64,000 nucleotides of DNA. Origin: Streptomyces acidiscabies (GTDB taxonomy: Bacteria; Actinomycetota; Actinomycetes; Streptomycetales; Streptomycetaceae). The stretch covers positions 1,136,001 to 1,200,000 of the forward strand of contig NZ_JAGJBY010000001.1 of assembly GCF_020010905.1 (NCBI RefSeq). Reading direction: 5' to 3'. The position numbers and the translations under genes are program-made. Below are positions 1 through 7,029 of the stretch, piece after piece (position 1 is the stretch's first letter; every line of letters begins with the position of its first letter). Below the pieces are notes generated by a model. That model did not search any database. It was not told the DNA's origin and saw only the letters and a program-made list of their open reading frames with translations.

Positions 1-636
1 ATCGTCGACGGCGCCGGGTCCTCGGACCAGGTCGCCGGCCGGGTCAACCAGATCCGCGCCGAGATCGAGAACTCCGACTCGGACTACGACCGCGAGAAGC
101 TCCAGGAGCGCCTGGCGAAGCTCGCGGGCGGCGTGGCGGTCATCAAGGCCGGTGCCGCGACCGAGGTCGAGCTCAAGGAGCGCAAGCACCGCATCGAGGA
201 CGCCGTTCGCAACGCGAAGGCCGCCGTCGAGGAGGGCATCGTCGCCGGTGGTGGCGTGGCCCTCATCCAGGCCGCCGCGGTCTTCGAGAAGCTGGAGCTG
301 GAGGGTGACGAGGCGACCGGCGCTGCCGCCGTCAAGCTCGCCCTTGAGGCCCCGCTGAAGCAGATCGCCGTCAACGCCGGCCTCGAAGGCGGCGTCGTGG
401 TGGAGAAGGTCCGCAACCTCCAGGTCGGCCACGGCCTGAACGCCGCGACCGGTGAGTACGTCGACATGATCGCCTCCGGCATCATCGACCCGGCGAAGGT
501 GACGCGTTCCGCGCTGCAGAACGCCGCCTCCATCGCCGCGCTCTTCCTCACCACCGAGGCCGTCATCGCCGACAAGCCGGAGAAGTCCGCCGCGCCTGCC
601 GGTGGCGGTATGCCGGGCGGTGACATGGACTTCTGA
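1..636 (+). CDS. groEL2: 60-kDa chaperonin GroEL, C-terminal part (5' truncated by window)
   Basis: This is the last 211 residues of a GroEL of about 540 residues; frame 1 is open from the first base. The visible part covers the C-terminal intermediate and equatorial domains, including the conserved stretch [20 protein letters not shown] (seen as [18 protein letters not shown]) and the ending [11 protein letters not shown]. GroEL is a cytoplasmic ATP-dependent folding chamber working with GroES. The methionine-glycine tail, rather than a histidine-rich tail, fits the essential GroEL2 copy of actinomycetes, which usually stands alone without groES. The next gene is convergent and a hairpin follows the stop. 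Upstream control (CIRCE/HrcA in this family) is outside the window. Confidence 0.97.
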   Translation: MVDGAGSSDQVAGRVNQIRAEIENSDSDYDREKLQERLAKLAGGVAVIKAGAATEVELKERKHRIEDAVRNAKAAVEEGIVAGGGVALIQAAAVFEKLELEGDEATGAAAVKLALEAPLKQIAVNAGLEGGVVVEKVRNLQVGHGLNAATGEYVDMIASGIIDPAKVTRSALQNAASIAALFLTTEAVIADKPEKSAAPAGGGMPGGDMDF

Positions 637-672
637 TCCATCTCCCGCGAGGGACGGATCGGCGGTACTACT

Positions 673-710
673 GAGGGCGGTACTTCCCAGGTATGGGGGG
701 TACCGCCCTC
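673..710 (+). terminator. Hairpin terminator after groEL2
   Basis: Perfect 11-bp arms, GAGGGCGGTAC (673-683) and GTACCGCCCTC (700-710), enclose a 16-nt loop 37 nt after the groEL2 stop. There is no U-tract, which is normal in Streptomyces. The convergent Uma2 gene ends at 730, so the hairpin could serve both strands. The arm tips carry the GGTAC word of the dispersed repeat family described in the findings. Confidence 0.65.
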
Positions 711-729
711 GGGCGTTGTCTCAAGCTTG

Positions 730-1398
730 TCAGTTGCCGTACTTCTTCCTGAGCGGCTCGGTGTCGAGGGTGATGCTCACGGGAGGGGGCAACGTGACCG
801 TAGTACCCCAGGGGTAGGAGGGGGCCTGTTGGTAGTGGCCGTCCTTGGGGTCGCTGTGGACGACGAGGGTGTGGTTGTCGCGGTCGATGAGGAGGTAGAC
901 CGGGATACCGGCCTCGGCGTAGCCGATGGGCTTGTCGATGCGATCGCGCTGGTGGGTGTCGTAGTCGTGGGAGGTGATCTCGACGGCCATCAGCATGCCG
1001 TCGGGATCGGACCAGGCGCCGTGCGTGTCGAAGTGGCCCACCGGTGCGAGAAGGCCGTCGGGGATGGAGCGGCCCTGGCGGTATGCCTCGGTCTTCACGG
1101 TCCGGGTCAGCATGAGGTTCAGCTCGGGGCGCTGCTGCATGCACTGTCGCAGCAGCCACATGGCGATTTCGTCGTGGGCGCCGTCCGGCACTGCCTTGAC
1201 CTCTAGTTTTCCGTGGATGTACTCAAGCCGGACGGTCTCCGGCGCCCGCCGCGCCAGCTCCTCGAAGTCCTCGACGCCGAGCGGGTCCCTCGTACGGACT
1301 TGGCCGTCGACGAGTTCGAGCCGGACGTTCTCGGGAGCTGCGGCGGCGAGTGCCTCGAAGTCCTCGATAGGCATCTGCGGGTACTGGGTGGGGGTCAT
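730..1398 (-). CDS. Uma2 family (PD-(D/E)XK-fold) protein with duplicated N-terminal segment
   Basis: A 222-aa Uma2-family protein. The start at 1398 is chosen because GGAGGAGG lies just upstream on the minus strand. The C-terminal half has the family's nuclease-like core: an IPDGLLAP segment, then MLMAVEITS, then DRIDKPIGYAEAGIPVYLLID, with D, E and K in the expected order. The N-terminus is unusual: the segment EDFEALAAAAPENVRLE (about residues 10-26) is followed by a second version, EDFEELARRAPETVRLE (about 34-50), so the leading helix-strand unit appears twice. Uma2 proteins are abundant in Streptomyces and cyanobacteria; they are predicted endonucleases but no function is settled. The 5' end overlaps the 3' part of the upstream HTH gene on the same strand. 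Confidence 0.85.
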   Translation of the reverse strand: MTPTQYPQMPIEDFEALAAAAPENVRLELVDGQVRTRDPLGVEDFEELARRAPETVRLEYIHGKLEVKAVPDGAHDEIAMWLLRQCMQQRPELNLMLTRTVKTEAYRQGRSIPDGLLAPVGHFDTHGAWSDPDGMLMAVEITSHDYDTHQRDRIDKPIGYAEAGIPVYLLIDRDNHTLVVHSDPKDGHYQQAPSYPWGTTVTLPPPVSITLDTEPLRKKYGN

Positions 1399-2332
1399 GG
1401 CGTCGCCTCCTCCCCTCAATGGTGCCCCGGGGCGGTGTCGGCGGACCGTGGGAGCGGTCATACGGGTGTCCTTTCTCGCAGCGGCACCCCGATCGCAGCA
1501 CGGATCCCATCCGCACGGGCCCGAACACCGGGGAGTCCAGAAGCACGGCAGGGCGCACAGCAGTCGCCCCCACACACCCCTTGCACACTCCCCCCGGCAG
1601 AGCCTCCGGCCTCCCCGGCACCCCGCACTCGGAGCACTCCAGAAGTCGTACGGGTCTCACGGCCTCAGGTACTACGGGTCGTACGGGTACCGGTGACGGC
1701 ATCTTGTCGACGAGGCGGCGGTGGAGCAGCGCGGCAGGGGAGTGGACGACGTGGGGGAGCCCGGCGGTGAGGGCGGTGCGGACGGCCTCCGCGTTGGCGC
1801 CCCGCGCGAACCACTCCTCGACCAGCGGAGCGAGCCGCGCGCACTCGGCGGCGGACAGGAACAGCGAGGGCGCGGTACGGCTGATCGCGGCGAGGAGGAT
1901 GACGGCGCGTGAACGGGTGGGCGGGGGTTCGGAGTTGTCCGGCGGTACGTCACCCCGCGTGAACGCGGCCCACCAGTCGTCCGCGCGGGCGGTACGGCTG
2001 AAGAACGTCCGGGTGACCCAGAGTTCGGTCCCGGAGGGGGAGGCGACCTTCTCCTGCCCCCGCCTCAAGTGCCCGGCCGCCTGAATCCTGTTGAGCGAGG
2101 TCCGCAGCGCGCACTGTCCGTACACGGTGGTCTTGGCCAGCATCTTCACGGAGATGTCGGCGCCGTCGGGGAGCCGGTCGAGGTATCCGGCGATGGCGGC
2201 GTCGCGGGGGAGGAGGTGATCGAAGTCACCTTTGCTGCGCGGCCGTTGACCGGGGGCGGTCCGTTTCCCGTACCCGGGCTTGGCCATCGGGTGCGGGGGC
2301 ACGTCGGCAGTACTAAAGTTGGCGTCAGCCAT
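1223..2332 (-). CDS. Helix-turn-helix / zinc-ribbon protein, paralogue of the gene at 33432-34643
   Basis: The frame is open for 369 codons from ATG 2332, preceded by AAAAGGACG. Residues about 36-115 form a winged-helix-like segment (LPRDAAIAGYLDRLP ... LAKTTVYGQCALRTSLNRIQAAGHLRR) of the type that reads out as a helix-turn-helix domain. A middle helical segment follows, then a zinc ribbon with C232xxC235 and C250xxC253. The same order of parts is found at 33432-34643, where the protein stops directly after the ribbon. Here the frame runs on for more than 110 residues of low-complexity Arg/Pro sequence and overlaps the Uma2 gene by 176 bp. The functional protein may therefore end near residue 260, or a frameshift may have removed its stop. 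Probably DNA-binding; target unknown. Confidence 0.7.
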   Translation of the reverse strand: MADANFSTADVPPHPMAKPGYGKRTAPGQRPRSKGDFDHLLPRDAAIAGYLDRLPDGADISVKMLAKTTVYGQCALRTSLNRIQAAGHLRRGQEKVASPSGTELWVTRTFFSRTARADDWWAAFTRGDVPPDNSEPPPTRSRAVILLAAISRTAPSLFLSAAECARLAPLVEEWFARGANAEAVRTALTAGLPHVVHSPAALLHRRLVDKMPSPVPVRPVVPEAVRPVRLLECSECGVPGRPEALPGGVCKGCVGATAVRPAVLLDSPVFGPVRMGSVLRSGCRCEKGHPYDRSHGPPTPPRGTIEGRRRRHDPHPVPADAYRGLRGTRRRSSRERPARTRRRPSPYEGPARRRGLRGAGAAGAGDRPA

Positions 2333-2613
2333 TAAGGCGTCCTTTTGTCAGCCAGAGGACGGCTCGGATGGTCAGACCCCCACAGGTGTTGTCAGCGCCT
2401 GTTGGGGGTTGATTACTTCCGGGGCCTGTGTGTTGTTGCCAGCACCGTAAAGCCAACTGACACTCCGTTGCAACCCGAACCCGCAAAGTCAACTGGCGGG
2501 GTGGGAGGGTGGGTTGAGACCCACACCCATTCAAAAAAGCAACGCCTCGAAGCTCAGGACTTGAGCCCCGGGACGTCGAGAATCACACCTCGCTGAACAG
2601 GGAGAAACCCTCG

Positions 2614-3177
2614 ATGACATCGTGGGAAGTGGCCGTGGTGCAAGCCGACATCACCGCCCACATGACCCTCTACACGCAAGCGCCGATCGCGAAGAAGACG
2701 CGCGTACGGGGCGTCCTCCCGGGCCCGGCGGGCGCCGAGACCGTACACATCGCGGTCGGCGGCCGGAGAACGTTCGCCGGTGAGTTCCGGGCTGTGTACG
2801 AGATGCCGCTCTTCCGGCAGGACGAGACGCTGCTCTCGTGGCAGGCGGTCGCCTTCGTGCGGCGCGAGTTGGGGGAGGCCCGCCCGGTAGACCGCGCCCA
2901 CACACTGCTGACCACCCTGAGCTGCCCACACCCGAGCTTCGAGGAACGGGAGAGCGCCGAGTCGCTGTTGGTCGGGTTCCTGTATCTGCGTGGGGGCCGG
3001 ATGCGGCTGTACGTACGTCGCCAGGACACCCCCGGGGTCGTCGCCTGCGACGTACGCCTCGCGGAGGCGGGTCCGGCGGTGATTGCGGAGGTGTTCTCGC
3101 GGTCGGGGGAACGGGAGTTGTGGGCGGAGCCGGAGGGGGACCCGCACTGTGCGGCGGTGCTGGACCTGGTGCACTGA
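2614..3177 (+). CDS. Hypothetical protein
   Basis: A 187-aa cytoplasmic-looking protein with no signal peptide or membrane segment. An AGGGAGA ribosome site precedes the ATG. It is mixed alpha/beta, with conserved-looking strands such as VRGVLPGPAGAETVHIAVGG and ESLLVGFLYLRGGRMRLYVRR. I do not recognise a family. Codon use is typical of the strain. It stands alone: about 280 bp of non-coding DNA separate it from the divergent HTH gene, and the next gene is convergent. No function is proposed. Confidence 0.7.
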   Translation: MTSWEVAVVQADITAHMTLYTQAPIAKKTRVRGVLPGPAGAETVHIAVGGRRTFAGEFRAVYEMPLFRQDETLLSWQAVAFVRRELGEARPVDRAHTLLTTLSCPHPSFEERESAESLLVGFLYLRGGRMRLYVRRQDTPGVVACDVRLAEAGPAVIAEVFSRSGERELWAEPEGDPHCAAVLDLVH

Positions 3178-3272
3178 GGGAACCGGTGATCTGCGACGCG
3201 CGGGGGCCGACGTCAAGTGTTTGTGAGTGGCGCCGAAACGGCCGTCCCCGTGACTACACCCACGTCAGAAGA

Positions 3273-3734
3273 TCAAGACGGCGTGTGCACGAAGGTTATT
3301 CCGTGCTTGCCGGCGAGTTCCAACACGGCCTGGGGGTCGTCGGTTTCATGCAGGCTGCCGAAGTTCTCGACGAGGTCTTCGGCAAAGTGCTCGAACCCAC
3401 CGGGAGACGAGACTTGAAGCAGTCGGGGTGCTACGTCCGAGGCCGGGCGGACGGCGTGCGGAATTCCGCGGGGCAGCAGCATGAAGTCGCCCGGCTTGGC
3501 TGTGTAGACGCGGCCGTCGAACGTCGCCTCGATTTCACCTTCGAGCATGTAGAGGACTTCGTCGTCGTTGTGGTGGATATGGAGAGGCAGTTCGCCGCCG
3601 ACGGTCACCTCCAGCACGGAGAAGCCGCCCCCGGTGTCCTCGCTCCTTGCCTTTACGGCGAATTCGGGCGCCACCGGTACGCGGGTGGGCCTGCTCTCGC
3701 CCTGTGAGAGGTAGATGAACCGATCTGTGCTCAT
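3273..3734 (-). CDS. Cupin-domain protein
   Basis: A 153-aa single-domain cupin. Motif 1 is visible as LPLHIHHNDDEVLYMLEGE (HxH plus E of the metal site, about residues 50-68) and motif 2 as PGDFMLLPRGIPHAV (His ligand, about 81-95). These residues normally bind one Mn, Fe or Zn ion. Such small cupins act as dioxygenases, isomerases or ligand sensors; the substrate here is unknown. It is divergent from an HxlR regulator, with 120 bp between the two starts containing a perfect palindrome. It is therefore probably the regulator's target, as is usual for HxlR pairs that respond to electrophiles or redox stress. Confidence 0.88.
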   Translation of the reverse strand: MSTDRFIYLSQGESRPTRVPVAPEFAVKARSEDTGGGFSVLEVTVGGELPLHIHHNDDEVLYMLEGEIEATFDGRVYTAKPGDFMLLPRGIPHAVRPASDVAPRLLQVSSPGGFEHFAEDLVENFGSLHETDDPQAVLELAGKHGITFVHTPS

Positions 3735-3825
3735 GTGTTCTCCCGGGATGGGTGGGATCCGTCGACCAACATCACCGTATGGGCTCAGATGAATAAACGG
3801 CAGTACGATGTTCTCCTGTACCTAA

Positions 3826-3841
3826 GTATTCTTTTGAATAC
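3826..3841. promoter_or_regulatory. Palindromic operator candidate for the HxlR regulator
   Basis: GTATTC-TTTT-GAATAC is a perfect 6-bp inverted repeat with a 4-bp spacer, AT-rich in a GC-rich genome. It ends 13 bp before the HxlR start at 3855 and lies inside the only intergenic space shared with the divergent cupin. The position fits autorepression plus control of the cupin. It is seen directly; binding is inferred. Confidence 0.6.
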
Positions 3842-3854
3842 CATTGGAGAGATC

Positions 3855-4178
3855 ATGTCGGAGGTGGAGGACGTGCGGCGCCAGATGCGCCGAGTTCTGA
3901 CGATGATCAGCGGTAAGTGGAAGATGGAGATCCTCTGGCTGCTGGACCAGCGGACCCACCGGTTCGGTGAGCTCCGCCGCGAGATCCCCCAGGTGACCCA
4001 GCACATGCTGACCAAGCAACTGCGTGAACTCGAAGGCGACGGCTTGGTGGAGCGCAAGGTCTATGCGGAAGTCCCGCCCCGCGTGGAGTACACGCTCACC
4101 GACAAGGCCCGGTCCCTGAAGCCCGTATTCGAATCGCTCCTCGCTTGGGCCGTGTCTCAGGAGACTTCACAGAACTGA
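3855..4178 (+). CDS. HxlR-family winged-helix transcriptional regulator
   Basis: A 107-aa regulator. The start at ATG 3855 is chosen over upstream in-frame starts because of the ribosome site GGAGAGA and the typical family length. The HxlR core is clear: MISGKWKMEILWLLDQRTHRFGELRREI, then the recognition region QVTQHMLTKQLRELEGDGLVERKVY, then the wing PPRVEYTLTDKARSL. These are dimeric DNA-binding repressors or activators, often sensing aldehydes, quinones or thiol stress. This one lacks the conserved N-terminal cysteine used for aldehyde sensing in YodB/HypR-type members, so the signal is unclear. The likely targets are itself and the divergent cupin gene, through the palindrome at 3826. Confidence 0.9.
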   Translation: MSEVEDVRRQMRRVLTMISGKWKMEILWLLDQRTHRFGELRREIPQVTQHMLTKQLRELEGDGLVERKVYAEVPPRVEYTLTDKARSLKPVFESLLAWAVSQETSQN

Positions 4179-4420
4179 CTCGACGGGGGCTTCCAACACG
4201 ACGCCGGGCCATTTACGGAGCAGTTGGGGCGAGGCGGATGGTGTTCGACGGCTTCCGCAGGTGTATGGGCTCGGGCTTGTTGGCGCCGTTGCCGATGTTC
4301 GGGTTGTTGTGCGAGGGGGTGTACGCGTATGGCGCGGAGGGGTACGGGGGTCGAGCCCCGGGGTGGCTAGGGGGCTGACGAGGGCCGCCGCGAGCGGGGG
4401 CCCAGGTCGGGTGGGCGGGG

Positions 4421-4684
4421 TCAGAGCTGCTTGAGGTCTTCGACGAAGGCGGTCCAGGACTGCGTACGGAATACGAGCGCCGGGCCGGAAGGGTTCTTGG
4501 AGTCGCGGACGGGGGTCAACGAAGGGTGTCCGTCGGCGACTTCGAGGCAGTCACCGCCCTGGCCGCCGCTGTACGTCGACTTGCGCCACCGGGCGACTTC
4601 GAGGCAGTTGCCGCCCTGGCCCCCGCTGTAGCTGGACTTGTACCAGGTGGCGCCGTCCAGGTCGTACTCAGTGCTGTTCCTCAT
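4421..4684 (-). CDS. DUF397 protein with internal duplication
   Basis: An 87-aa DUF397 protein that overlaps the 3' end of the XRE gene by 17 bp, so the two are almost certainly co-translated. The usual DUF397 opening motif W-KSSYSGG--G-C-EVA occurs twice in a row: WYKSSYSGGQGGNCLEVA and WRKSTYSGGQGGDCLEVAD. The standard end follows (VRDSKNPSGPALVF ... WTAFVEDLK). Normal family members are about 60-70 aa with one copy. In Streptomyces these small proteins pair with XRE-DUF5753 regulators (WhiJ/BldB-type systems) and are thought to modulate them. Confidence 0.9.
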   Translation of the reverse strand: MRNSTEYDLDGATWYKSSYSGGQGGNCLEVARWRKSTYSGGQGGDCLEVADGHPSLTPVRDSKNPSGPALVFRTQSWTAFVEDLKQL

Positions 4685-5507
4685 GGGCGTAATCCTCTGC
4701 CACCGACTCGATCAGAGCCAATGAATCTTGCGGAGAGAGTGCGCTGGCCGCGAGGAGGTTGAACATCAGGGTGTGTCGGGTGACAGTGGCCGGGTCGTCG
4801 ATCAGATTGCCCATGTCCGGAGCCTCGACGAAGGAGAGTGGGGGAGCGTCCTCGAAGTCCATGATCTTCAAGGAGCCGTCCGTCGCGACATGCGCTCCGA
4901 CAGCGAACGGCAGCACCTGTACGACGATCCGACGCTCACGGATCAACTTCGCGATGTGGCGCAGGTTTTGTGCCATCACCGCCGGACTGCCGACCGGTCG
5001 GCGGAGCACGGCCTCGTCGAGGATCGTCCACAACAACGGGTTTGTTGGATCGTCGAGAATCCGAGCCCGTTCCAGTCGTAGGGCCACGTCCTCCTCGATC
5101 TCGGCGTCGGACGCGAACGTTTTGTACGCACGGAACACCGCCGTGGCGTACTCCTTCGTCTGCAACAGGCCAGGGATCAGCGTGGACGCGTACTGCCTGA
5201 TCTCCGTCGCCTCTGCCTCAGCCTCCACCGCCTCGGCAAAGTGGTCCGGGTACTTGGACTTGGCCATCGTCTTGGAGTGCCGCGTGAAGAAGTCCCCCGT
5301 CCCCAACTCCTTGTCCAGTTGGGGACCCATCTCAGGGCGGATGCGCCGGATACCCGCCTCCATCTGACCGATGTACGACCCGCTCACGAACAGAAGCTCG
5401 CCCAAAGCGGTCTGGCTGTACCCCGCCCGCTCCCGCGCGTGCTTCAACTCCTCACCCACCAGCGCGCGGGACGAAGTCGCAGGGTCGAGATCCTTACGTC
5501 GGGCCAT
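4668..5507 (-). CDS. XRE-family HTH regulator with DUF5753 domain (WhiJ-like)
   Basis: A 279-aa protein. Residues about 15-70 are a Cro/C1 helix-turn-helix (LVGEELKHARERAGYSQTAL ... SGSYIGQMEAG). Residues about 95-270 are a DUF5753 sensor-type domain with the hallmark STLIPGLLQTKEYA and the EAVLRRPVGSPAVMAQ stretch. Family members regulate development and antibiotic production in Streptomyces and are encoded beside DUF397 proteins, as here. Upstream and divergent are two small genes (5625-6076) that complete a typical cluster. No clear operator is visible in the 117-bp divergent space. Confidence 0.93.
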   Translation of the reverse strand: MARRKDLDPATSSRALVGEELKHARERAGYSQTALGELLFVSGSYIGQMEAGIRRIRPEMGPQLDKELGTGDFFTRHSKTMAKSKYPDHFAEAVEAEAEATEIRQYASTLIPGLLQTKEYATAVFRAYKTFASDAEIEEDVALRLERARILDDPTNPLLWTILDEAVLRRPVGSPAVMAQNLRHIAKLIRERRIVVQVLPFAVGAHVATDGSLKIMDFEDAPPLSFVEAPDMGNLIDDPATVTRHTLMFNLLAASALSPQDSLALIESVAEDYAHEEQH

Positions 5508-5624
5508 AGCTTGACTCCCATTCCCACAAGCGGAGTTGTCCTCGCGGCGTCCCTAGCCAGGCTAGAAGAGACGCCGCCACGCTGTGTGGTGAACGGAAAC
5601 ACTCAGCGTGGAGGAAGTGCGCAC

Positions 5625-5858
5625 ATGAAGGAGCTGACCGGGGCCGACGAGCCCACCCCCACCATCGACGAAGCCTGCACCAGACTGCGGAACGCCCTCG
5701 CGGACGCCGGCATCACCCTCCCCTCCCTCGCCGTCGACCAGGTCTCGGCGACGCACCGCGACCGGGCGTACCACCTGCTGGACCTCGGCCGCTGCAACGT
5801 GGACACGGCGACTCGCCTCACCGCCGCCCTCATCCGCGCGGGAGCCCCAACTCGATGA
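5625..5858 (+). CDS. Small hypothetical protein of the XRE/DUF397 cluster
   Basis: 77 aa starting at ATG 5625 behind GGAGGAAG. The sequence is helical and acidic at the start (TIDEACTRLRNALADAGI), ending in TATRLTAALIRAG. It overlaps the next gene by four bases (ATGA), so the two are translationally coupled. I do not know the family; small genes of this kind are often found opposite XRE-DUF5753 regulators in Streptomyces. No membrane segment or cysteine motif. Confidence 0.75.
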   Translation: MKELTGADEPTPTIDEACTRLRNALADAGITLPSLAVDQVSATHRDRAYHLLDLGRCNVDTATRLTAALIRAGAPTR

Positions 5859-6076
5859 CGAAGATCGGCACTTACGTCCTCGACACCCGCTCGAACCGCA
5901 TCGGCGAGGTCATGGACCACCTGAACGGCCACCTCCAACTCCGCCCGATCGGCGGCGGAGTCGAATGGGACTGCCACCCCGAGGACACCGAACTCCCCAC
6001 AGGGGAAGCCCTGTTGAGTGAACGGGTCCGCACGCGCAACAGGAACACGCGCACCCGGAGCAAGCTCAACCCCTGA
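5855..6076 (+). CDS. Small beta-rich hypothetical protein
   Basis: 73 aa, start coupled to the preceding stop (ATGA). The core KIGTYVLDTRSNRIGEVM ... LQLRPIGGGVEWDC resembles a widespread small Streptomyces protein (GTYVxDTRxxRVGxVM ... LRPxGGGxEW) usually encoded next to XRE/DUF397 regulators. It looks like a compact SH3-like barrel, but that is inference. The C-terminal 15 residues are basic and probably disordered. A hairpin follows. Confidence 0.78.
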   Translation: MTKIGTYVLDTRSNRIGEVMDHLNGHLQLRPIGGGVEWDCHPEDTELPTGEALLSERVRTRNRNTRTRSKLNP

Positions 6077-6097
6077 ACACCGGGGAAGCAGCAACAA

Positions 6098-6135
6098 GCC
6101 CCGCCTACAGGCCGGTTCACGGCACGAGGCGGGGC
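6098..6135. terminator. Hairpin between convergent genes
   Basis: Arms GCCCCGCCT (6098-6106) and AGGCGGGGC (6127-6135) surround a 20-nt loop, 22 bp after the stop at 6076 and 22 bp before the end of the minus-strand ALF gene. It can terminate transcription from both sides. Confidence 0.5.
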
Positions 6136-6157
6136 CGCCCTTCTGCTGGTCGGCGTC

Positions 6158-6739
6158 TCAGACCTCGTACTGCCCGACCTCAAGGAAGTACCGCAACTCC
6201 TCCGGCGTCCCGTCCATTGCCCGCTGCGCCGCAGCGAAGAGCGCGGGGCTGATGTTCGGGTTCGCGAGGATGCGCGCGACGGCGACCCGGTCGTCCTCGG
6301 CCTGGGCGAGGCGGAGACCGGTTTCCAGGAAGGCGCGTAGTACTTCAGGCGTACCGTCATCGAGGGCCTTGTTGGCTTCGCGGACGACCGCCTTGCCGTG
6401 GTTCACGAAGAGGATGTGGGAGATCGCGACGGCGTCGTCCTCGGCGAGGGCCAGTCGGTACCCGGTCTTGAGGAAGTTCCGCTTGTCCTCGATCGTGCCG
6501 TCGAGCGCCTTGCTGGCCTCACGCTTCACACCCCGGCCGCTGCTCGGCAGCGCCATGATGCGGGAGATGGCGAAGCTGAGTTCGGTCTCCGTCATCTCGT
6601 CGATGGGGGTTTCGGTGGAGGCCGTCGCCACGGTCGCCGGGGTCGCCGGTGTGGCCGCGAGTGCGGGGGAAGTGAGGAGGAGCGCCGGAGCGAGGGCGGC
6701 TGTCGTGAGCAGAAGGGCGGCGCGGGTCGGGCGTCTCAT
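6158..6739 (-). CDS. Secreted ALF-repeat protein
   Basis: 193 aa from ATG 6739 with GGGGAGA upstream. A Sec signal peptide is clear: MRRP, a long hydrophobic run, then SPALA|A (cleavage near residue 29). The mature part is a run of the short actinobacterial ALF repeat: ASKALDGTIEDKRNFLKTGY, ANKALDDGTPEVLRAFLETG and AQRAMDGTPEELRYFLEVGQ, joined by LAxAEDDxVAxxxIL segments. ALF repeats (Pfam family named for the A-L-F pattern) are extracellular in Streptomyces and of unknown function; they probably stack as paired helices. The divergent neighbour is an Old Yellow Enzyme, with no obvious link. Confidence 0.9.
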   Translation of the reverse strand: MRRPTRAALLLTTAALAPALLLTSPALAATPATPATVATASTETPIDEMTETELSFAISRIMALPSSGRGVKREASKALDGTIEDKRNFLKTGYRLALAEDDAVAISHILFVNHGKAVVREANKALDDGTPEVLRAFLETGLRLAQAEDDRVAVARILANPNISPALFAAAQRAMDGTPEELRYFLEVGQYEV

Positions 6740-6948
6740 GTTGTTGTCTCCCCGTAGTCGTGTTGAGGCGGAGAGCTTCGCACGAGGGACGGGGTCGACG
6801 CATTTCCGATAACTGGCAGTGTTCCAGGGGGAGTTGTTGCCGGTGTGCTCCAGGGGGTCGTACCGAGAGTACCTCTCAAGTACTACGGGGTGTCCGGGAT
6901 CACACCTCCCTACCCCCTCGTCCGGAAATGGCGTGGACCACGGTCCGG

Positions 6949-6986
6949 TTGACCTAGACGTACAAGGCGTATGCGCATGCACATAC
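6949..6986 (+). promoter_or_regulatory. Promoter and dyad before the Old Yellow Enzyme gene
   Basis: A good -35 box TTGACC lies at 6949-6954. The region where the -10 should be is occupied by the 18-bp near-palindrome GTATGCGCATGCACATAC (6969-6986, one mismatched pair). A repressor bound there would block the promoter. The regulator is not adjacent. Confidence 0.45.
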
Positions 6987-7029
6987 CCACTGGTCAGTCC
7001 GACGACTTCACGAGCGAGGAGCCCTTCCC

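Noticed and set aside
673..710. Riboswitch-like structure after groEL2
   Set aside because: A simple hairpin between convergent gene ends; it cannot act as a leader for either gene.
2325..2534. 69-codon minus-strand frame upstream of the HTH gene
   Set aside because: No ribosome site, odd composition. The 2333-2613 gap is more likely promoter DNA for the two divergent genes.
4145..4378. 77-codon frame after the HxlR gene
   Set aside because: Starts inside the HxlR gene, Gly/Arg-rich, no ribosome site. The 4179-4420 gap holds nothing else I can support.
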